This document shows positions 9,072 through 17,522 of a DNA stretch of 64,000 nt, in pieces (within the stretch, counting starts at the first letter, position 1; each line of letters begins with the position of its first letter). The notes below the pieces were generated by a model. It saw only the letters and a list, made by a program, of their open reading frames with translations. It ran no database searches and had not been told where the DNA came from. Position numbers and translations under genes: made by a program. Source of the DNA: Stenotrophomonas daejeonensis (GTDB lineage Bacteria; Pseudomonadota; Gammaproteobacteria; Xanthomonadales; Xanthomonadaceae); NCBI RefSeq assembly GCF_001431505.1, contig NZ_LDJP01000032.1, forward strand, positions 22,464 to 86,463, in the 5' to 3' direction.

Positions 9072-10700
9072 ATGTCCGCCGTCGCCTCCGCCATTCCCGC
9101 CACCGCCCACGCCGTCCGCCCGACGCCGGGCATCACCGTGACCGAGCGGCTCGCCGGCCAGTCGGCGCTGCTGCCGGCCGGGGTGCTGGCGCTGCTGGTG
9201 TCGCTGCACCGGGCGGTGGAGCCGGAGCGGCAGGCGCGACTGGCCGCGCGCCGCCAGCGCCAGGCGTTCTTCGACGGCGGCGGGCTGCCGGACTTCCGCG
9301 CCGACACCGCCGCCATCCGCGAAGGTGACTGGCAGGTGGCGCCGATCCCGGCCGCGCTGTCCGACCGCCGCGTCGAGATCACCGGCCCGACCGACCCGAA
9401 GATGGTCATCAACGCGCTGAACTCCGGCGCCAAGGTGTTCATGGCCGACTTCGAGGATTCCACCTCGCCCACGTGGCGCAACCTGCTGGCCGGGCAGCAG
9501 GCGCTGTCCGCGGCAGTGCGCGGCGATCTGGATTACACCGCACCCAATGGCAAGCACTACACGTTGCGCCCCTACGAGGAGCAGGCGGTGCTGATCGTGC
9601 GCCCGCGCGGCTGGCACCTGGACGAGAAGCACGTGCGGGTGGACGGCCAGCCGATCGCCGGCGGCCTGTTCGACGCGGCGGTGTTCGCCTTCCACAATGC
9701 CCGCGCGCTGATGCGCAAGCAGCGCGGCCCGTACTTCTACCTGCCCAAGCTGCAGTCGATGGAGGAGGCGGCGCTGTGGGAAACCGCGCTGTCGCACATC
9801 GAGGGCATGCTGGGTTTGCCGCACGGGCAGATCAAGGTCACGGTGCTGATCGAGACGTTGCCGGCGGTGTTCGAGATGGACGAGATCCTGCACGCATTGA
9901 AGGAGCGCATCGTCGGCCTGAACTGCGGGCGCTGGGACTACATTTTTTCGTACCTGAAGACCTTCCGCCGCCACCGCGACAAGGTGCTGCCCGAGCGTGG
10001 CCAGGTGACGATGACCCAGCCGTTTTTGAAGGCGTATTCGGAACTGCTGATCCAGACCTGCCACAAGCGTGGCGCGCATGCGATGGGCGGCATGGCCGCG
10101 CAGATCCCGATCAACCACGACGCCGCCGCCAACGAACAGGCGATGGCGCGGGTGCGCGCGGACAAGCTGCGCGAGGTGACCGCCGGCCACGACGGCACCT
10201 GGGTGGCGCACCCGGCGCTGATCCCGGTGGCGCGGGCGATCTTCGACGAACACATGCCCGCGCCGAACCAGCACAACGTGCTGCGCCGCGACGTGCAGGT
10301 GACGCGCGACGACCTGATCGCCCCCTGCACCGGCACCATCACCCGCGCCGGCTTCGAGAACAACGTCGAGGTGTGCGTGCGCTACATGGCCGCATGGCTG
10401 GACGGCAACGGCTGCGTGCCGATCCACAACCTGATGGAGGACGCGGCCACCGCCGAGATCAGCCGCAGCCAGCTGTGGCAGTGGCTGCACGCCGGCAACC
10501 AGCACCTGGACGACGGCACCGCCATCGACTTCGCCCTGCTCGACGCCAGCCTGCGCGCGCTGCCGGCCCGGCTCGGCGACACCTCGGCGCTGCCCGGCGG
10601 CACCCGCATCGCGCAGGCCATCGCCCTGCTCGACGAACTCAGCCATGCCGACGAACTGGCCGAGTTCCTGACCCTGCCCGCCTACCGGCAGATCGACTGA
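9072..10700 (+). CDS. aceB: Malate synthase A
   Basis: A 542-residue enzyme condensing glyoxylate with acetyl-CoA to give malate, the second step of the glyoxylate shunt. Family landmarks are TGPTDPKMVINALNSGAK, ADFEDSTSPTW, VLIETLPAVFEMDEIL and IFSYLKTF. The length matches malate synthase A (about 530) rather than the longer G form. ATG 9072 with GCAGGG upstream is preferred over an upstream TTG at 9024 that lies inside the promoter region. aceA follows after a REP-containing gap, so the two genes probably form one unit controlled by the divergent LysR protein. Confidence 0.95.
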   Translation: MSAVASAIPATAHAVRPTPGITVTERLAGQSALLPAGVLALLVSLHRAVEPERQARLAARRQRQAFFDGGGLPDFRADTAAIREGDWQVAPIPAALSDRRVEITGPTDPKMVINALNSGAKVFMADFEDSTSPTWRNLLAGQQALSAAVRGDLDYTAPNGKHYTLRPYEEQAVLIVRPRGWHLDEKHVRVDGQPIAGGLFDAAVFAFHNARALMRKQRGPYFYLPKLQSMEEAALWETALSHIEGMLGLPHGQIKVTVLIETLPAVFEMDEILHALKERIVGLNCGRWDYIFSYLKTFRRHRDKVLPERGQVTMTQPFLKAYSELLIQTCHKRGAHAMGGMAAQIPINHDAAANEQAMARVRADKLREVTAGHDGTWVAHPALIPVARAIFDEHMPAPNQHNVLRRDVQVTRDDLIAPCTGTITRAGFENNVEVCVRYMAAWLDGNGCVPIHNLMEDAATAEISRSQLWQWLHAGNQHLDDGTAIDFALLDASLRALPARLGDTSALPGGTRIAQAIALLDELSHADELAEFLTLPAYRQID

Positions 10701-10724
10701 CCCGGCCCTCGTGAAACCGCTCTC

Positions 10725-10853
10725 GTAGGTGCGTGGCTTGCCCCGCACGAGGCATTACCGGGAAAGCGCCATGCGGGGCAAGCCCCGCATCTACGCGCTT
10801 CCCCGGTGCAGGAATCGAGAGAAGCCCCATCGCGCACCAAGGTGCGCTCCTAC
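10725..10853. repeat. REP elements between aceB and aceA (subtype B unit plus subtype A half unit)
   Basis: A full subtype B palindrome runs 10725-10794 (GTAGGTGCGTGGCTTGCC to CCCCGCATCTAC). A right half of subtype A follows at 10823-10853 (CATCGCGCACCAAGG to CTCCTAC). Two different REP types are stacked in one gap. In a co-transcribed aceB-aceA message they would form strong hairpins and could set different levels of the two enzymes. Confidence 0.85.
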
Positions 10854-10892
10854 ACAAACCCCGCGCCACCCCAATCCCACTGGAGAACCCCC

Positions 10893-12188
<1,296 letters not shown>

Positions 12189-12217
12189 CCGGTCCGTAGC
12201 GGCCGGGAGGATGGAGG

Positions 12218-12243
12218 AACGGGCGACCTGCGGGCCGCCCGTT
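12218..12243 (+). terminator. Probable terminator after aceA
   Basis: An 8-bp stem AACGGGCG/CGCCCGTT with a loop of about 10 bases lies 30 bases after the aceA stop and is followed by TTCC. It has a weak T-run, so efficiency is uncertain. Confidence 0.5.
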
Positions 12244-12362
12244 TCCGTATCGAAATGCGCGCGCAGTCCCTGCGGATTGCGATGTGCCGCACGCTTTCAC
12301 CGGTGCTATGCTGCCCGGATGACCCGCAGGAGCGGGGATTACCGGGGCGGCAGGGGCGGGAG

Positions 12363-13409
12363 ATGAACGGCAACGGGGCTGCAATCAGGGCGGATGAACA
12401 CGAGCAGAGCGTCGCCGCCACGGCGATGGCCGAGATCGTGCATCCGGTGCTGTCGCCCGCCGAAGCCGCCCTGTTCGCCGAATTCGGCCACGTGCGCGAG
12501 GTCCCCGCCGGGCAGGTACTGTTCCACAGCGGCGAATTCGGCAGTTCCATGTACGTCATCCGCAGCGGCATCGTCGACCTGGATTTCGGCGAGGACCTGA
12601 TGGTCAAGTACCTCGGGCCGGGCGAATTCTTCGGCGAACTGGGCCTGCTGATCGGCAACCACCGCCGCGGCGCCGACGCCCAGGCCTCCACCGACGTGGT
12701 GCTGCTGGAACTGGGCCACGACGACTTCCAGCGGCTGGTGGACCGCGCCCCGGGCCTGATCGCCTATTTCCTGCGCCGCACCATCATGCGCGTGGTGTCC
12801 AACGAGCAGCTGCTGATCCGGCAGTTGCGGCACCGCAACCACGACCTCGAAGCGGCGCTGGACAACCTCTACACCACCACCCACCAGCTCAACCACACCG
12901 AGGAGCTGGTGCGCACCGACGAACTGACCGGGCTGGACAACCGCCGCGGCCTGACCCTGTACCTGCAGGAATGCCGGCAGTCGCGGCGCATGCCGCCGCA
13001 GGGCCTGCTGCTGATCGACTGCGACCATTTCAAGCACATCAACGACGAATACGGCCACCTGGTCGGCGACCGCGTGCTGCAGGCGGTCGCCAACATCCTG
13101 CGCTCGGTGGTGCAGGTCGACGGGCTGGCCTGCCGGCTGGGCGGCGACGAGTTCTGCCTGCTGGTGCAGGAAGCCGATGCGGAGAAGCTGGCGCACGTGG
13201 CCGGCTTCATCCTGCAGGCGGTGCACGGGCTGCTGGAACGCGCGCAGCCGGTGCCGCGGATCTGCCCGGTGAGCATCGGCGCCTGCCTGCTCGACCCGCG
13301 CAGCGACTGGAACGACTGGTACGCGCTGGCCGACAGCGCGATGTACGAAGCCAAGCGGCTCGGCGGCAACCGGCTGCAATGGCCGCGGGATTGGCTCGGG
13401 GCGAACTGA
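12363..13409 (+). CDS. Cyclic-nucleotide-binding domain plus GGDEF protein (putative cAMP- or c-di-GMP-responsive diguanylate cyclase)
   Basis: A 348-residue soluble protein. Residues about 20-140 form a CRP-like cyclic-nucleotide-binding domain (FFGELGLLIGNHRRGADAQA contains the Glu and Arg expected in the phosphate-binding cassette). After a helical linker, residues about 180-340 form a GGDEF domain with intact LGGDEF and DHFKHINDEYGH. The RxxD inhibitory site is not evident, so product inhibition may be absent. The stop is one base before a possible GTG start of the next gene, a class III cyclase-TPR protein, which points to an operon and to a link between cyclic-nucleotide sensing and c-di-GMP synthesis. 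Confidence 0.88.
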   Translation: MNGNGAAIRADEHEQSVAATAMAEIVHPVLSPAEAALFAEFGHVREVPAGQVLFHSGEFGSSMYVIRSGIVDLDFGEDLMVKYLGPGEFFGELGLLIGNHRRGADAQASTDVVLLELGHDDFQRLVDRAPGLIAYFLRRTIMRVVSNEQLLIRQLRHRNHDLEAALDNLYTTTHQLNHTEELVRTDELTGLDNRRGLTLYLQECRQSRRMPPQGLLLIDCDHFKHINDEYGHLVGDRVLQAVANILRSVVQVDGLACRLGGDEFCLLVQEADAEKLAHVAGFILQAVHGLLERAQPVPRICPVSIGACLLDPRSDWNDWYALADSAMYEAKRLGGNRLQWPRDWLGAN

Positions 13410-13428
13410 CGTGCTGCCGGAGCTGGCC

Positions 13429-15927
13429 ATGCAGGATGCAGGGGGAACGCCGGCGACTCCCGCGCCGCAGGTGCGCACCCTGCTGCTGACCGACCTGTGC
13501 GACTCGGTCGCGCTGGTGGAGAAACTGGGCGATGCCGCCGCCGCCGAGCTGTTCCAGCAGCACGACCGTCTGGTGCTGCAACTGCAGCAGCAATGGAAGG
13601 GGCGGCTGATCGACCGTTCCGACGGTCTGCTGCTGTTGTTCGAGCGCCCGATCAACGGCCTGGCCTTCGCCATCGACTACCTGCGCGGCCTGCGCGAGCT
13701 GGGCCGCGCCCGCGGCCTGGTGCTGCATGCCCGCGCCGGCATGCACGTCGGCGAAGTGCTGACCTGGCACAACAGCGCCGAGGCGGTGCAGGCCGGCGCC
13801 AAGTCGCTGGAAGTGGAAGGCCTGGCCAAGCCGCTGGCGGCGCGGCTGATGGCGCTGGCCCGGCCCGGGCAGATCCTGCTGTCGGCGGTGGCCGAATCGC
13901 TGACCCGCCGCGCGGTGCCGGAGCTGGGCGAGTCCGGCGGGCAACTGCTGTGGAAGTCGCACGGGCGCTGGCGTTTCAAGGGCGTGCCCACCGCGCAGGA
14001 AGTGTTCGAAGCCGGTGTGCCGGGCTTCGCCCCGCTGCGCATGCCGCGCAGCTCGCCCAAGGCCCGGCGCGACCTGCCGTTGTGGCGCAGTCCGCTGGCG
14101 CTGGTGGCCGAAGCGGCCCTGCTGTTGGCGCTGGGTGTCGGCCTCTGGTTCGCTACCCGCCCGGAGCCGGCCATCGCCTTCGCCGAGCGCGACTGGGTGG
14201 TGATGGGGGACGTCGCCAACAGCACCGGCGAATCGGTGTTCGACGCGTCGATCCGCCAGGCGGTCATGCTCGGGCTGGAACAATCGCGCTATGTGAACGT
14301 GTTGTCCGAAGGCAAGGTCCGCGAGAGCCTGGAGATGGCCAGGAAGCCGGCTGATGCCACGCTCGACCGCAGCCTGGCGGTGGACGTTGCCATCCGCGAG
14401 GGTGCGCGCGCGGTGCTGCTGCCCGTGGTGACGCGGCATGGCGATGGTTACCGGATCGCCATCGACCTGGTGGATCCGAACGCGGACAGCGTGGTGCGTA
14501 CCTATCATGCCGTCGCCACCGCCCCGGACAAGGCCGCCGCCGCCGTGGACGATGTCCTCAACCAGTTGCGCAAGGGGCTAGGGGAGTCGGTTGCCGAGTT
14601 GCAGAAGTCGATCCCGTTGTCGCGCGCCTCCACCGGCAGCCTGCGCGCGCTGCGTTCCTATGCACTGGCGGAAACCGCGATGGGAAAGCGCAGTTTCGAG
14701 GAGGCGCGCAACCTGTACCAGGCCGCGGTGGAGATCGACCCCGAATTCGCGCTGGCCTACGCGGGGCTGGCGAAGCTGCACGCCCGCATCGGCGAGATGC
14801 AGCCGGCGCGCGAACAGTTGCAGAAGGCATTGGCCTTGCAGTCGCACCTGCCGCATCGCGAACGTCTGTACCTGAAGGCATGGCAGGCCGAGCTGGAACC
14901 CGGTGGCTGGCCGCTGGAGAATTGGCGCGCCTTGGCCAGGCTCTATCCCGACTCGTTCGCCGGTCTTTCCAATACCTCCTGGTACCTGCTCCAGGACAAT
15001 CGTTTCAGCGAGGCCGAGCCGTTCGCCCGCGCGGCAGCAGTGCCGCAGGACCACCTGCGGATCTACCCGATGGTGCAGCTGGGCCAGATTCATATAGCGC
15101 TCAACCAGCCCGAACTGGCACTGCGAACCCTGCGCCAGGCACACGAGCTTGAGGGTAAAGGCGATGCCGATGATGCTGAGGTGGATGCATTGGTCGCGTT
15201 GCGGCGCAACGAGCAGGCCGAGCAGCTGCTGGCCAGGCTCGACAACGGCGGGGATTCGCTGCAGAGCCTGATGAACTTGCGTGCGCGCCTGCTGGTGCAA
15301 GCGGACCGGGACGATTGCGCTGCGATGCGGGCGACCGTGGTGTCCGACCGGACCAAACCGACCGTGGCTTATCTGCAGATCCACCAGCAATTGCTGTATG
15401 CCAGCATTGATGTGCTTTGCAAAAAGGACGGGATTACCCGGCTGGATGCGATTGCCAAGCAGCTTTCTCCCCTGCTGCGGAAGACGGACGATCCGGCGTG
15501 GCGGGACCACAACCTGCAGATGCTGGCCCTGATCTACCTGGCGCAACGCCAGGGACAGGGTGCCTTGGCTTCACGCCTGTTGCGTGAAAACCATGACGTG
15601 ATCGAGGCGCAGCGCAGCCCGGTCGTCGCCAAGTGGTATCGCCTCGTGCAGGCGATGGCGTACCTGCAGGACGCCAGGGCTGATGCTGCGATAGCGGCCC
15701 TGCAGCCATTGCTGGATGGCAGCGAGCCCGTGCAGGCCCATGTGGTGTTGCTGGAGTCGCATCGCCTGTCGGGAGACGCCGCTGGGGCCAGCCGCCAGCG
15801 GCAATGGTTGCTGGCCCATCGCGGCCAGGCCATTGCCGAACTGATGGCGATGAAGGTGTTGCAGCCACTCAACGTGCATGACGTCGCCATGGCGGCGTCA
15901 TCGGTGGATGATCTCTCTGCACCTTGA
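13429..15927 (+). CDS. Putative peptide modification system cyclase: class III cyclase domain, TM segment, TPR region
   Basis: ATG 13429 has GGAG six bases upstream; a GTG at 13411 would add 6 residues. The protein (832 residues) has an N-terminal adenylate/guanylate cyclase-like domain (about 16-190) with both metal-binding aspartates, Asp22 in LLTDLCDS and Asp65 in RSDGLLLLF. Where active cyclases have Asn in the VNxAARL motif, this one has KPLAARL, so Asn is replaced by Pro135 while Arg139 remains. A membrane helix lies at 224-243. The rest is a periplasmic region with TPR-like repeats. The architecture and the neighbouring precursor peptide and SagB-like gene fit the family NCBI names 'putative peptide modification system cyclase'. 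Its biochemical role is not established to my knowledge. Confidence 0.8.
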   Translation: MQDAGGTPATPAPQVRTLLLTDLCDSVALVEKLGDAAAAELFQQHDRLVLQLQQQWKGRLIDRSDGLLLLFERPINGLAFAIDYLRGLRELGRARGLVLHARAGMHVGEVLTWHNSAEAVQAGAKSLEVEGLAKPLAARLMALARPGQILLSAVAESLTRRAVPELGESGGQLLWKSHGRWRFKGVPTAQEVFEAGVPGFAPLRMPRSSPKARRDLPLWRSPLALVAEAALLLALGVGLWFATRPEPAIAFAERDWVVMGDVANSTGESVFDASIRQAVMLGLEQSRYVNVLSEGKVRESLEMARKPADATLDRSLAVDVAIREGARAVLLPVVTRHGDGYRIAIDLVDPNADSVVRTYHAVATAPDKAAAAVDDVLNQLRKGLGESVAELQKSIPLSRASTGSLRALRSYALAETAMGKRSFEEARNLYQAAVEIDPEFALAYAGLAKLHARIGEMQPAREQLQKALALQSHLPHRERLYLKAWQAELEPGGWPLENWRALARLYPDSFAGLSNTSWYLLQDNRFSEAEPFARAAAVPQDHLRIYPMVQLGQIHIALNQPELALRTLRQAHELEGKGDADDAEVDALVALRRNEQAEQLLARLDNGGDSLQSLMNLRARLLVQADRDDCAAMRATVVSDRTKPTVAYLQIHQQLLYASIDVLCKKDGITRLDAIAKQLSPLLRKTDDPAWRDHNLQMLALIYLAQRQGQGALASRLLRENHDVIEAQRSPVVAKWYRLVQAMAYLQDARADAAIAALQPLLDGSEPVQAHVVLLESHRLSGDAAGASRQRQWLLAHRGQAIAELMAMKVLQPLNVHDVAMAASSVDDLSAP

Positions 15928-15937
15928 TGGGCGTTAA

Positions 15938-16222
15938 TCAACCGATGGCGTCGCCGACCTTGCCGGCCTCGAAGCAGAACACCACCGTCATCGGCATGGT
16001 GGATGCAGTCAGATAAGCTTCCAATTCGGCACGCACCTGCTGCAATTCTTCCGGTGATGCCAGCATGTCGACCTTTAGACACTCGTGGTGATCGACATCC
16101 ATGCCGAGGGAAGCCAGCGCCGCAGCCGGGTCGGTGGTGAACGACGTGCGGAATGCGGCATCGTCGATCAGATGATCCAGCAAGGTGGACGCTTCGGAGG
16201 GAGTCAATCGACTTGCAGTCAT
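15938..16222 (-). CDS. NHLP-like small precursor peptide (putative modified peptide)
   Basis: A 94-residue peptide encoded opposite to its neighbours, its stop only 10 bases from the end of the cyclase gene. The N-terminal part (LLDHLIDDAAFRTSFTTDP, then AAALASLGMDVD, residues 14-44) resembles the nitrile-hydratase-like leader (NHLP) used by RiPP precursors. LASPEELQQVRAEL (54-67) resembles the helix following it in NHLP-related RiPP peptides. The C-terminus (TASTMPMTVVFCFEAGKVG...) is the presumed core, with Cys83; a second Cys is at 48. ATG 16222 follows TTGGAAAA in the message. The divergent dehydrogenase gene strongly suggests this is the substrate of the local enzymes. Confidence 0.8.
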   Translation of the reverse strand: MTASRLTPSEASTLLDHLIDDAAFRTSFTTDPAAALASLGMDVDHHECLKVDMLASPEELQQVRAELEAYLTASTMPMTVVFCFEAGKVGDAIG

Positions 16223-16364
16223 GGCGCTTTTCCAAGGTGAGAACGTGATATCGGCCGTGATCGGGGCAAGTTGAGCAACCCGTGGAGCGGGCGTGGATAT
16301 GCGGCACGATGGGGTATCGTGCGACCGCCATGCCGGCCGGCATGGAATGATCCGGGAAGCCGCC
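16223..16364. promoter_or_regulatory. Divergent promoter region of precursor peptide and dehydrogenase
   Basis: This 142-bp gap separates two divergently transcribed genes and must hold both promoters. It contains a short dyad GTTG-AG-CAAC near 16270-16279. I could not assign convincing -35/-10 elements. Confidence 0.4.
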
Positions 16365-17522
16365 ATGCGTGTCCGCCGTTGTACCCACCTGTTGCTGGAA
16401 CCGCGCGAGCGGGTTTCGTTCGGCCTTGCCGCAATCCTGCGTGGCAAGGCCGAGGTGGACAGCGAGGTGGCCTGGGTCGCCCTGGCCGCGCATCTGGACC
16501 AGGCCGTTGCCGTGGATGCGGCCGAGTGTGCCCTGCTGGGTGCGTTCAGCGCCCGGCGCTGGCAGGAACCAAGCGAGCAGCAATGCGCCTCGCCGGCAGT
16601 GCTGCGGTTGCTGGAACTGGGGCTGTTGCTGGGCGACCAACCCGAGCATGCGCGGCATCTGGCGCGTGACCAGGCCATGTGTGACGCGCACTGGTGGCCG
16701 CTGGCGGCAGTGGCGCACCGGCATTCGCGCTGGCAGGGCGTGGACAGCGTCGGCGACATGCATGCGCGTGGCCTGGTCACGGCCAATGACCTGCGCCGCA
16801 ATTTCGGCGCACCGCCACCGGCGGTACAGCCGCGCGATGGCAGCTATGCGCCGCTGCCAAGGCAGGCCGACGACGCATTCGATGCATTGCTGGGGCGCCG
16901 TGCCACCTGCCGGAACTTCGATCGCGATCGTCCCTTGCCGCTGCCCTCGCTGGCACGGCTGCTGCAACGGACGGTGATGGCGCAGGCCACCGTCGAGGCC
17001 GCGCCGGATACCGTGTTCCTGAAGAAGCACGTTCCTTCCGGTGGCGGCCTGCACCCGGTGGAAACCTATCTGCTGGTGCAGAACGTCGAAGGCCTTGCTT
17101 CGGGCTTCTATCACTACCACCCGGTCGAGCATGCGTTGCTGGCGCTGCCTTCGCCGCCCGCTGCGGAACTGGCCCGGCTTGCATGCACGATGCTGTCGGG
17201 CCAGGAGTGGTTCGCCGATGCCCCGGCGATGCTCGTGCTGGCGCCGCGCTTCGAGCGCTGCTTCTGGAAGTACCGCAACCATGCCAAGGCCTACCGCGCC
17301 GTGCTGCTGGACGTGGGCCACGTGTCGCAGGCGTTGTACCTGTGCGCCACCGAGGCAGGCCTCGGCGCTTTCGTTACCGCCGCGATCAACGAGGCCGACA
17401 CCGACCAGGCGCTGGGCCTGGATGGCGTCCGGCAGGGTGCCGTGGCGATCTTCGGTGTCGGCTGGCGCGCGGTGCGGCAGCAGACCACCGAGTTCGATCC
17501 GGCACACCGCGTGTGGGGGTGA
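16365..17522 (+). CDS. Putative peptide maturation dehydrogenase, SagB/nitroreductase-like
   Basis: A 385-residue protein from ATG 16365, which has GGGAAG five bases upstream; in-frame ATG 16347 and GTG 16293 are weaker choices. The C-terminal ~210 residues form an FMN-dependent nitroreductase fold of the SagB type: RRATCRNF (about 178), SGGGLHPVETYLLV (about 225), FYHYHP, and YRNHAKAYRAVLLDVGHV followed by a Leu/Ala-rich helix. SagB proteins oxidise azolines to azoles in thiazole/oxazole-modified peptides. No YcaO cyclodehydratase gene is visible nearby, so the substrate may differ. It is divergent from the precursor peptide gene, which I take as its likely substrate. Confidence 0.82.
   Translation: MRVRRCTHLLLEPRERVSFGLAAILRGKAEVDSEVAWVALAAHLDQAVAVDAAECALLGAFSARRWQEPSEQQCASPAVLRLLELGLLLGDQPEHARHLARDQAMCDAHWWPLAAVAHRHSRWQGVDSVGDMHARGLVTANDLRRNFGAPPPAVQPRDGSYAPLPRQADDAFDALLGRRATCRNFDRDRPLPLPSLARLLQRTVMAQATVEAAPDTVFLKKHVPSGGGLHPVETYLLVQNVEGLASGFYHYHPVEHALLALPSPPAAELARLACTMLSGQEWFADAPAMLVLAPRFERCFWKYRNHAKAYRAVLLDVGHVSQALYLCATEAGLGAFVTAAINEADTDQALGLDGVRQGAVAIFGVGWRAVRQQTTEFDPAHRVWG

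Noticed and set aside
16293..16364. Upstream GTG/ATG starts for the SagB-like dehydrogenase
   Set aside because: They would add residues rich in His/Asp/Arg without similarity to the family and lie in the divergent promoter gap. ATG 16365 has a good GGGAAG.
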